The notes under the pieces were generated by a model that was not told the origin of the DNA, did not search any database, and saw only the letters and a program-made list of their open reading frames with translations. Shown in pieces: positions 1 to 7,347 of a stretch of 19,476 nucleotides of DNA. How positions within the stretch are numbered: position 1 is the stretch's first letter; every line of letters begins with the position of its first letter. This stretch comes from CAZLYK01 sp964563495. Lineage in GTDB: Bacteria; Acidobacteriota; Blastocatellia; RBC074. The position numbers and the translations under genes are program-made. Where the stretch lies: positions 1 through 19,476 of the forward strand of contig CAZLYK010000098.1 of NCBI GenBank assembly GCA_964563495.1, written 5' to 3'.

Positions 1-143
1 CGGGGGGACTGAGGCGACGGGGCGACGGGGGACGGGGGGACTGAGGCGACGGGGGACGGGGCGACTGAGGCGACGGGGGGACTGAGGCGACGGGGCGACG
101 GGGGGACGGGGCGACGGGGCGACTGAGGCGACTGAGGCGAGGT
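1..143. repeat. G-rich degenerate tandem array (7-9 nt units)
   Basis: The stretch divides completely into about 17 short units, each ending in GAC: TGAGGCGAC (9 nt), GGGGCGAC (8), GGGGGGAC (8) and GGGGGAC (7), in irregular order. It continues off the left edge. All the G runs are on the + strand. Positions 92-119 hold four G runs (4, 6, 4 and 4 G) separated by loops of 4, 2 and 4 nt, which fits the classical G-quadruplex pattern. The last unit blends into GAGGCGAGG, which is the only Shine-Dalgarno-like sequence for the arginase start at 148. The repeat is directly visible; quadruplex formation and any regulatory role are inference. Confidence 0.9.
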
Positions 144-147
144 TTTT

Positions 148-1068
148 ATGACGGTACGATCAAGGAAAGTGACGATCATCGGCGTCTTGATGGACCTCGG
201 GGCTGATCGGCGCGGTGTCGATATGGGGCCATCCGCGATCCGCGTCGCTGGTCTCAATGAGCGGCTGGAAGCCCTCGGTTACGAGGTGATCGAGGAGGGC
301 AACCTGAGCGTGCGCAACCCCGAGATGATGGAGATCACGGATCGTAAGCTCAAATATCTGCCCGAAATCGCCGCCGCTTGCCAGAAGCTGGCCGATCACG
401 TCAAGGCGGCGCTCGAGATCGGCTCGATTCCGATCATCCTCGGCGGCGACCATTCGATTGCGATCGGCAGCGTTTCCGGCCTCTCGTCATTCCATCGCGA
501 ACGCGATCAGCGTGTCGGGGTCATCTGGTTCGACGCGCACGGCGATATGAACACGCCCGAGATCTCGCCCTCGGGCAACATCCATGGGATGCCCTTCGCG
601 GCGATCCTCGGCCACGGCGCTAAAGAGCTGACCCAGATCTCGGGCTTCGCCCCAAAGGTCTATCCGGAAGATTGCGTCCTGATCGGCGCGCGGAGCGTCG
701 ACCCGGAGGAGGCCGTCGCCCTCAAATCATCGGGCATTCGGGTCATCACCATGCGCGAGCTGGATGAGCGCGGGATGAGCGCGGTCATGGATGAAGCCAT
801 GTGGCTGGCTTCGCGCAGGACGGCCGGTTTTCACGTGACTATGGATATGGATTTCGTCGACCCCGACTACGCCCCGGGAGTCGGCACCCCGGTTCCCGGC
901 GGCCCGACCTATCGTGAAAGCCATCTCGCCATGGAGAAGATCGCCGATTCCGGCAAGCTGCTCTCCTTCGAATTGACCGAGGTCAATCCGATTCTGGACA
1001 CGTCGAATCGCACCGCTGAGCTCGGAGTCCAACTGATCCTCTCGGCTCTTGGGAAGAAGATAATGTAG
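148..1068 (+). CDS. rocF: Arginase (ureohydrolase family)
   Basis: The 306-residue product matches the arginase family in length and motif order. These manganese enzymes hydrolyse L-arginine to ornithine and urea in the cytoplasm. Metal ligands are visible: GGDHS at residues 99-103 (His102), DAHGD at 129-133 (Asp129, His131, Asp133) and DMDFVDPD at 233-240 (Asp233, Asp235). SGNIHG at 142-147 is the substrate-guanidinium/alpha-amino loop typical of arginase rather than agmatinase, and PGVGTPVPGG at 243-252 is also characteristic. There is no signal peptide. The ATG at 148 follows GAGGCGAGG by a short T-rich spacer. A ddl gene follows within 18 bp, so the two are probably co-transcribed, an odd functional pairing. 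Formiminoglutamase or agmatinase are less likely because of the SGNIHG loop. Confidence 0.93.
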   Translation: MTVRSRKVTIIGVLMDLGADRRGVDMGPSAIRVAGLNERLEALGYEVIEEGNLSVRNPEMMEITDRKLKYLPEIAAACQKLADHVKAALEIGSIPIILGGDHSIAIGSVSGLSSFHRERDQRVGVIWFDAHGDMNTPEISPSGNIHGMPFAAILGHGAKELTQISGFAPKVYPEDCVLIGARSVDPEEAVALKSSGIRVITMRELDERGMSAVMDEAMWLASRRTAGFHVTMDMDFVDPDYAPGVGTPVPGGPTYRESHLAMEKIADSGKLLSFELTEVNPILDTSNRTAELGVQLILSALGKKIM

Positions 1069-1086
1069 TCGATGATTGGAGGTTTT

Positions 1087-2196
1087 TTGTCGGACAAGCT
1101 GAGAGTCGGGGTAATTTTCGGTGGGCGTTCAGGCGAGCACGAGGTCTCGCTGCGGTCGGCCGAATCGATCATCAATGCTCTCGATCGCGAAAAATACCAG
1201 GTCGTCCCGATTGCGATCACCAAAGAGGGCAAGTGGCTCGCTTCGAGCGCGGCGACCAACCTGCTGCCCCACGCCGTGATCGAGCACGCCGATCAGCACG
1301 TCGCGATCCTGGGCGACCCGACCGAGCGCGGACTGGCCAGGTTCAACCACGAAGGCAGGTCCGGTCAGCGCGAAATACTCGATCTGGTCTTTCCCGTCCT
1401 CCACGGAACTTATGGCGAAGACGGCACGATTCAGGGCCTGCTCGAAATGGCTCACCTGCCTTATGTGGGGTGCGGCGTGCTCGCCTCGGCGACCGGCATG
1501 GACAAGGTCGTCATGAAACGGCTCTTTCGCGAATGCGGATTGCCGATCGTCGATTTCACCGATTTCCTGCGGGCTCAATGGGAAGCCCTGCCGCGAGAGA
1601 TCGCCCGGCGGGTTATCGCGGAGATCGGATTCCCCTGTTTCGTCAAACCGGCCAATCTCGGCTCTTCGGTCGGTATTTCCAAAGCCATTGACGAAAAGAC
1701 CCTGGATGAGGCTATTGCCCTGGCCGCGCAGTTCGATCGCAAGATCATGGTCGAGCGTGGCGTCGATGCGCGTGAAATCGAGGTTGCCGTGCTTGGCAAC
1801 GACGAGCCGGTGGCCAGCCTGCCCGGTGAAATAGTCCCGCAGTCGGCGGAGTTTTACGATTACAAAGCCAAATATGTCGATGATCAGGGCGCTCGTTTGA
1901 TCATCCCGGCTGAATTGAGCGCAGAGCTGACGGCTGAGATACAACGGATGGCGATTCAATCCTTTCGCGCGATCGACGGCTCTGGGTTGGCCCGGGTCGA
2001 TTTCTTCCTGGAGCGCAAAACCGGCAGGCTGCTGGTCAATGAGATCAACACCATGCCCGGTTTCACTTCGATCAGCATGTATCCCAAACTGTGGGAAGCG
2101 ACCGGCCTCGGCTATAGCCAACTGATCGACCGGCTGATCGAGCTGGCCTTCGAACGGCATCGCGAAAAATCCCGAAACCTGACCAGCTATATTTAA
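1087..2196 (+). CDS. ddl: D-alanine--D-alanine ligase
   Basis: This is an ATP-grasp ligase that joins two D-alanines for the peptidoglycan pentapeptide, in the cytoplasm. With the TTG start at 1087 the protein has 369 residues, as usual for the family. Visible motifs are GGRSGEHEVS (12-21), HGTYGEDG (106-113), the ATP-grasp segment KPANLGSSVG (187-196), the omega-loop FYDYKAKY (256-263) and the metal/ATP site NEINTMPGFT (318-327). The tyrosine-containing omega loop fits D-Ala-D-Ala rather than D-Ala-D-Lac ligases. Start choice: an in-frame ATG exists at 1072 without a clear Shine-Dalgarno, whereas TTG 1087 is preceded by GGAGG at 1078-1082 and gives the family-like beginning MSDKLRVGVIFGG. 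The gene starts 18 bp after rocF, and its stop TAA touches palindrome E1, which adds a second stop TAG directly after it. Confidence 0.93.
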   Translation: MSDKLRVGVIFGGRSGEHEVSLRSAESIINALDREKYQVVPIAITKEGKWLASSAATNLLPHAVIEHADQHVAILGDPTERGLARFNHEGRSGQREILDLVFPVLHGTYGEDGTIQGLLEMAHLPYVGCGVLASATGMDKVVMKRLFRECGLPIVDFTDFLRAQWEALPREIARRVIAEIGFPCFVKPANLGSSVGISKAIDEKTLDEAIALAAQFDRKIMVERGVDAREIEVAVLGNDEPVASLPGEIVPQSAEFYDYKAKYVDDQGARLIIPAELSAELTAEIQRMAIQSFRAIDGSGLARVDFFLERKTGRLLVNEINTMPGFTSISMYPKLWEATGLGYSQLIDRLIELAFERHREKSRNLTSYI

Positions 2197-2280
2197 TAGA
2201 CAGGATTGACGGGATTTATCCAGGATTTGACAAGAACCATCTTGTTCAATCCTGGATTAATCCCGTCAATCCTGTCTATT
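2195..2280. repeat. Palindromic element E1 (full, short loop)
   Basis: The arms are 2195-2234 and 2241-2280 (40 bp, three mismatches) with a 6-nt loop. It starts AATAGACAGGATTGACGGG and ends with the complement. The second unit reads GACGGG instead of the usual GACAGG, and the opposite arm carries the matching CCCGTC. It fills the whole space between the convergent ddl and atpE genes. It could act as a bidirectional terminator, although no U-tract follows the stem. Confidence 0.92.
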
Positions 2281-2282
2281 TC

Positions 2283-2612
<330 letters not shown>

Positions 2613-2909
2613 GGTTTTCTCCTTTGAAGTTGATCGAGGTTGAGGACCGCTTCGCGCCCGGCCGTGGAGATATCATGCTCTATAAAAAATCACGGCTGTT
2701 CGAGAATCTGCCCCGTCAAAGGATGCGCGTGATCAGCCTCGCCGAGGCCGGTTTCGGGATCAGGACGACGCCGGGTTTGCATTGCAGATCCTGGGGGATT
2801 GCAAGCTCCATCACTGCGTTGATCGCACCATAGATATTGAAACCGATCACGACGCGCGCCGATGATCGCACCCGTCGGAAGCGCGGACATTCAAGTCCGC
2901 CGCAAAACA
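2613..2909. other. 297-bp gap inside the atpB-atpE unit, with a possible gene remnant
   Basis: In the direction of transcription (minus strand) this region separates atpB from atpE. Most atp clusters have far shorter spacers. It holds a small hairpin (2883-2900) just after the atpB stop. An open frame on the minus strand can be read from GTG at 2850 to the stop at 2716 (44 codons, beginning VIGFNIYGAINAV). Its codon choice resembles the neighbouring genes, but it has no Shine-Dalgarno and I recognise no family. It may be a remnant or chance. An A/T-rich patch at about 2677-2695 precedes atpE, but I found no convincing -35/-10 pair. The atpE ribosome site is at the low-coordinate end. Confidence 0.5.
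2883..2900. repeat. Short REP-like hairpin after atpB
   Basis: GCGGAC (2883-2888), a 6-nt loop ATTCAA, then GTCCGC (2895-2900) form a perfect 6-bp stem, 10 nt past the atpB stop codon. Its sequence is unrelated to the AATAGACAGG palindromes. It may attenuate transcription or protect the atpB message end. Only the inverted repeat itself is seen. Confidence 0.6.
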
Positions 2910-3827
<918 letters not shown>

Positions 3828-3836
3828 CAATCCAAA

Positions 3837-4277
3837 TTATTCGTTTGAAATTTTGTCGTCCTTCTTGAAGGCCAGATAAAGCTGATACGCCGCCTCGATC
3901 ATGACCCCGCCGACAAACGCGGCAAACCCGATCCCGATTCCGAGCGGATGAAAATCACCAGTCCAGACTGCAGCCCCGATGACCAGGGCAATCAAGAAGT
4001 AACGCAGGATGAATTTCGATGCGGTGAATGCCGGCACCCGGCCACTTTGCATCATGACGGCCCGGCTCAAGATCGCGCTCACGCTCCCCTGCAGCCAGCG
4101 CTGATTAAGCAGACTCAATAATCCACCGAGCAGAATCCCCAACGTCATGCTCCGCCCCGCCCAATACCAGCCCATGATCAAAGCGACGATGATAAATACG
4201 TAAGTGTTGCGCAGAGACCGTCTTTCGATCCCACCGCTCTGCTCACGACTGTCCGCTATGCCTTCCGGAGCACTCAT
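3837..4277 (-). CDS. atpI: ATP synthase subunit I-like membrane protein
   Basis: The 146-residue protein has about four hydrophobic segments (roughly residues 25-42, 45-60, 88-106 and 110-134) and polar, charged ends, matching the small ATP synthase I family. Members help assemble the c-ring or import Mg2+. The family is poorly conserved in sequence, so the call rests mainly on size, topology and its place directly upstream of atpB. The frame can be extended to a TTG at 4319, but ATG 4277 is preferred because the candidate promoter lies just upstream. No clear Shine-Dalgarno is present at either start. It is the first gene of the minus-strand atp unit. Confidence 0.75.
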   Translation of the reverse strand: MSAPEGIADSREQSGGIERRSLRNTYVFIIVALIMGWYWAGRSMTLGILLGGLLSLLNQRWLQGSVSAILSRAVMMQSGRVPAFTASKFILRYFLIALVIGAAVWTGDFHPLGIGIGFAAFVGGVMIEAAYQLYLAFKKDDKISNE

Positions 4278-4324
4278 CTGCGAAACAAAAATTTTAAGCT
4301 GATCGGGCCAATTTGGCAAATGAC

Positions 4325-4353
4325 ATGATTCACAAGATTATTAAAAAAATCAA
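4325..4353 (-). promoter_or_regulatory. Candidate sigma70 promoter of the atpI-atpB-atpE unit
   Basis: Read on the minus strand, TTGATT (4348-4353) and AATCAT (4325-4330) are separated by exactly 17 nt. Each hexamer matches the consensus at four of six positions. The segment is markedly A/T-rich compared with its surroundings and lies about 50 nt upstream of the atpI-like start. It is a pattern match only. Confidence 0.3.
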
Positions 4354-4359
4354 TTTTAT

Positions 4360-4971
4360 CTATTGTTGAATGCCGTATTTGCTGAAGTAGGCGAGTTGGC
4401 GGCGAAAGCAGTGTTGTTTTTGCATATCGAAAGCGACGCAGGAGTCGATCGGGCGGGAGTAGATATGGATGCTGACGGCGCGCTCGTGGGTTTCGCTCAA
4501 ATTGTAAAGGCGGTGAATGGTTTGCAATTTGTCGGCGGTCAAAGTCGGGCCGCCGGCGGAGGCCTCGATTTGACGGACGGTTTCAAGCCGGATATGGTCG
4601 GATCCGGCGAGGCAATCGATGCCGACGACGTTCTGATTTTCCGGGTGATCGCAACCGAGCCATTTATAATCGACGACGCCGAGGTTACCGCGCTGAGGGA
4701 TCATCCAGCAGAGTTGGCCATTGTGAGTATGGACGGCCGTTTTCTGGCCCGGCTGCCAGCAGATGGTCATAATTTCAAACAGGTCGTCGCGGTAGATCAG
4801 ATTGCGCGTGTAGAACTTGTCATCGAAAAAGACATACCGGTCGAGCGATGAATCGCTGATTTGCGCGCTCGAACAAAGATCGAGGACGCTGTCGCGTGTG
4901 ATCAGCCCCTGCTCCATGGTGCGCAAGCGGGTGACGAAATCATCGATGCCGATCAGGTGCTTGCCGGCCAT
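4360..4971 (-). CDS. Cysteine dioxygenase, type I
   Basis: This cupin iron enzyme oxidises L-cysteine with O2 to cysteine sulfinate in the cytoplasm. The 203-residue length equals that of mammalian enzymes. The three iron ligands are His81 and His83 (in VHTHNGQLCW) and His153 (in TIHRLY). The substrate-binding arginine is Arg56 in YTRNLI. The catalytic Ser-His-Tyr triad is Ser167, His169 and Tyr171 in SIHIYS. Cys88 lies five residues after the second histidine, the spacing of mammalian Cys93, which forms a thioether with the tyrosine; bacterial members usually have glycine there. Two ATGs are adjacent; AAGGAGG sits 5 nt from the second (4971) but only 2 nt from the first (4974), so 4971 is chosen. 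It is divergent from the GH88 gene. Confidence 0.92.
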   Translation of the reverse strand: MAGKHLIGIDDFVTRLRTMEQGLITRDSVLDLCSSAQISDSSLDRYVFFDDKFYTRNLIYRDDLFEIMTICWQPGQKTAVHTHNGQLCWMIPQRGNLGVVDYKWLGCDHPENQNVVGIDCLAGSDHIRLETVRQIEASAGGPTLTADKLQTIHRLYNLSETHERAVSIHIYSRPIDSCVAFDMQKQHCFRRQLAYFSKYGIQQ

Positions 4972-5004
4972 CATTCCCTCCTTTGGCGACGCACTGAAAC
5001 GATG

Positions 5005-5040
5005 GCAATTGCCGGGAGCGCAAGCGCTCCAGGTAATTGC
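5005..5040. repeat. 36-nt hairpin in the cdo/GH88 divergent region
   Basis: A perfect inner stem GGAGCGC-AA-GCGCTCC (5015-5030) is flanked by outer arms GCAATTGCC and GGTAATTGC that pair with one mismatch, the two stems separated by a single unpaired base on each side. It lies between cysteine dioxygenase and the plus-strand genes. It could be an operator, an RNA hairpin in either leader, or a REP-type repeat. The sequence shows only the symmetry. Confidence 0.6.
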
Positions 5041-5054
5041 AGAGGAGGGATTTT

Positions 5055-5150
5055 ATGGCCGCCGTCAATCGACGTCAATCGGCGAAGCGAATTAAGAATT
5101 TGAGGCCAAACCTTGATTTGTTTCCGGCTTTCGGGTTGGATAACCTGTGA
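5055..5150 (+). CDS. Possible 31-residue small protein or leader peptide
   Basis: ATG 5055 is preceded by AGAGGAGGG (5041-5049), with 6 nt between GGAGG and the start, a textbook ribosome site. The frame reads MAAVNRRQSAKRIKNLRPNL followed by DLFPAFGLDNL, then TGA at 5148-5150. It ends 26 bp before the GH88 start. The first half is basic and the second is hydrophobic; no family is recognised. It may be a leader peptide for the GH88-SDR unit, a small protein, or a chance frame behind a purine-rich patch. Confidence 0.35.
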   Translation: MAAVNRRQSAKRIKNLRPNLDLFPAFGLDNL

Positions 5151-5176
5151 AGATTACGACCAGGAGGAAACGATCA

Positions 5177-6433
5177 ATGCCCGGTTCGATGCTCGCGCGG
5201 GATGCGGTCCGCAATCTGCTCGAAGACGCTTTCGACTTTGCCCAGAATCAGGTCAAGACGCTGCTCAAGAAATACCCGCAGGATTATTATCCGATGTACA
5301 CCGTCAGAGGCCGTTTCGGTCACGATCGGAAGCGGTGGACGCACTGGTGTGATGGATTCTATCCCGGATTGATGTTCATCTTCGCCGAGGCGTTGGGGGA
5401 GAGCGAATGGCTGGAGAGGGCGGTTGCCTACTCGACGCCGCTCGAAGAGCGTCAATACGACCGCGCCGTCCACGACCTGGGGTTTCTCTTCTTCTCGACC
5501 TATCTGCGATGGCTTGGTCTGGGCGGCCCGGCGGAGCGGATCGAACCCGTGCTGGTTCAGGCCGGCAGAACCATGGCCATGCGGTTTATCGAGAAAGGCA
5601 GGTATCTGCGCTCGTTCGTCGAACCGGCCTCTCTCTTCATCGACATCATGATGAATGTCGGGACGATCTTTTACTCCGGTCTCAAGACGAATGATGATCA
5701 CCTGCTCGACATTGCGCATAGTCATTGTTTGAGCACGCGGCGCACGCTGGTCCGCGGCGACGGCTCTACCTCACACGAGGCGATCTTCGATCTGCAGACC
5801 GGCGAATGTTTACGCCAGTCGACGCATCAGGGTTACCGCGGTGATTCGTGCTGGAGCCGGGGCCTGGCGTGGTCGCTTTATGGATTCACGCGCTCATACT
5901 TGCAGACCCGGCGGGGAGAATATCTGGAAACGGCCATGCTCAACGCCGATTATTATCTGGAGCACACGCCGGACGACGGCGTCACGCCCTGGGATTATGA
6001 CGCACCCGAAAGCGGCCCCCTGGCGCGAACGCAGGTCGACACTTCCGCCTGTGCGATCGCCGCTTCCGGATTGCTCGATCTGGCCGATCTCGCCCCCGAC
6101 CGGACGAAGGCGCGCGCTTATCGCGATTTCGCGCTGACCTCGCTCGTCACGCTCTCACAACAATACCTGGGCAAACAGACGCCGGGTTTTGAGGGAATAC
6201 TCAATGGCGGCGTGTATCACATCCACAAGCATCTGGGGGTGCACGAAGCGGTCATGTTCGGAGAATATTTCTTCGTCGAAGCTCTCGATAAGGCGCTCAA
6301 GGTGCTGCGAAGAAGAATCGTCCCGTCCGAGGTCAAACCGTACCGGGAAGACTCGCTGCCTGTCTCGGCGCGCCAGTGGCAGGACGGCCCGACCGAGGAA
6401 GATTTACCCACGCCGGAGGTGGAGAATGGCTGA
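5177..6433 (+). CDS. Unsaturated glucuronyl hydrolase, GH88 family
   Basis: GH88 enzymes hydrate and cleave the unsaturated uronic acid that polysaccharide lyases leave at the non-reducing end of oligosaccharides. The product is 418 residues, a usual length. Family motifs seen are HDLGFLF (99-105), with Asp100 corresponding to the catalytic Asp of Bacillus UGL, DIMMNV (156-161) for the second conserved Asp, GDGSTSHEAIFD (194-205), and WSRGLAWSLYGF (226-237). There is no signal peptide, so it should act in the cytoplasm on imported disaccharides. An upstream in-frame ATG exists at 5147, but AGGAGG at 5162-5167 lies 9 nt from ATG 5177, which is chosen. The 3' end overlaps the SDR gene by 8 bp, implying translational coupling. 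The exact substrate (chondroitin, heparin or rhamnogalacturonan type) cannot be read. Confidence 0.92.
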   Translation: MPGSMLARDAVRNLLEDAFDFAQNQVKTLLKKYPQDYYPMYTVRGRFGHDRKRWTHWCDGFYPGLMFIFAEALGESEWLERAVAYSTPLEERQYDRAVHDLGFLFFSTYLRWLGLGGPAERIEPVLVQAGRTMAMRFIEKGRYLRSFVEPASLFIDIMMNVGTIFYSGLKTNDDHLLDIAHSHCLSTRRTLVRGDGSTSHEAIFDLQTGECLRQSTHQGYRGDSCWSRGLAWSLYGFTRSYLQTRRGEYLETAMLNADYYLEHTPDDGVTPWDYDAPESGPLARTQVDTSACAIAASGLLDLADLAPDRTKARAYRDFALTSLVTLSQQYLGKQTPGFEGILNGGVYHIHKHLGVHEAVMFGEYFFVEALDKALKVLRRRIVPSEVKPYREDSLPVSARQWQDGPTEEDLPTPEVENG

Positions 6434-7211
6434 CCGTCCGGTTTCACTTGTGACAGGGGCGGGCCGCGGGATCGGTCGCGGCATCGCGGTCGAACTGGCC
6501 GGATTGGGCCACGCGGTCGCGATCAATTACGCCGGCAACCGGACCGCAGCGGAAGAGTGTCTACGGCTCGTCTGTCAAGCAGGCGGCGAGGGCATGATTG
6601 TGCGGGCGGACGTCTCATCAGCCGCAGACCGCGAGCGACTTGCCAGGGAGACCCTGGATCGGTATGGCCGGATCGATCTGCTGGTCAATAACGCCGGGGT
6701 CGCACCTGCAGTTCGAGCCGACCTGCTCGAGGCGACCGAGGAATCGTTCGATCGCCTGCTCGATATCAATTTGAAGGGGCCATACTTCCTGACTCAGCTC
6801 GTGGCGCGCCGGATGATCGAGCAGGTCAAGCGTGGCGAGACCAGCGCTGTTGGACCTCCACGCATAGTTACTATCACATCGATCTCGGCTTACACAGCCT
6901 CGGTCAATCGCGGAGACTATTGCGTGGCCAAAGCGGGGTTGTCGATGATGACCGCCTTGTTTGCCGCACGTCTGGCGGAGTTTGGGATCAATGTCTACGA
7001 AGTCCGGCCCGGCGTTATCGCCACCGATATGACCGAAGGCGTAAAAGAGAAGTACGACCGGCTGATCGAGCAGGGCGTATGGCCGATTCGCCGCTGGGGC
7101 CAGCCGGAAGACATCGGCCGCGCCGTGGCAGCCATCGCGCGCGGGGACCTGCCTTTTTCGACCGGAGAAGTAATCAACGTCGACGGCGGCTTCCACCTGA
7201 GAACTTTATAA
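6426..7211 (+). CDS. Short-chain dehydrogenase/reductase, FabG-like
   Basis: This is a 261-residue classical SDR. Visible are the NAD(P)-binding TGAGRGIG (10-17), NNAG (88-91), Asn115, Ser152, the catalytic Tyr165-x-x-x-Lys169 in YCVAK, and the C-terminal GEVINVDGGF. It is cytoplasmic. Such proteins are often named 3-oxoacyl-ACP reductase, but the 8-bp overlap with the GH88 gene suggests a sugar role, for example reducing a keto intermediate made from the released unsaturated uronate, as KduD does. That role is inference. GGAGG lies 6 nt upstream of the ATG, inside the GH88 coding sequence. The stop TAA at 7209-7211 touches palindrome E2. Confidence 0.9.
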   Translation: MADRPVSLVTGAGRGIGRGIAVELAGLGHAVAINYAGNRTAAEECLRLVCQAGGEGMIVRADVSSAADRERLARETLDRYGRIDLLVNNAGVAPAVRADLLEATEESFDRLLDINLKGPYFLTQLVARRMIEQVKRGETSAVGPPRIVTITSISAYTASVNRGDYCVAKAGLSMMTALFAARLAEFGINVYEVRPGVIATDMTEGVKEKYDRLIEQGVWPIRRWGQPEDIGRAVAAIARGDLPFSTGEVINVDGGFHLRTL

Positions 7212-7345
7212 ATCGACAGGATTGACAGGATTTTTGCAGGATTAAACAAGATTGCTCAGGGGAAGAAAGCTCGAAGTCAACTCCAGTCACACCTCCTTCA
7301 ATGGTCTTGTTAAATCCTGCAAAAATCCTGTCAATCCTGTCTATT
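7211..7345. repeat. Palindromic element E2 (full, long loop)
   Basis: The arms are 7211-7250 and 7306-7345 (40 bp, two mismatches) with a 55-nt loop. It lies exactly between the convergent SDR and APC-permease genes, touching one stop and 2 nt from the other. Positions 7245-7262, running from the arm into the loop, are identical to the complement of 13353-13370 in E5 (AACAAGATTGCTCAGGGG). This indicates that the two long-loop copies share descent. Confidence 0.9.
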
Positions 7346-7347
7346 AA

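Noticed and set aside
1..143. CRISPR or telomere-like array at the left edge
   Set aside because: Units are 7-9 nt without spacers; this is a degenerate tandem repeat.
1129..2160. 343-codon minus-strand open frame
   Set aside because: It is antisense to ddl, which has all its family motifs.
6189..6425. N-terminal extension of the SDR (start at 6189)
   Set aside because: The extra residues are a shifted frame of the GH88 gene; the SDR fold begins at ATG 6426 with a good ribosome site.
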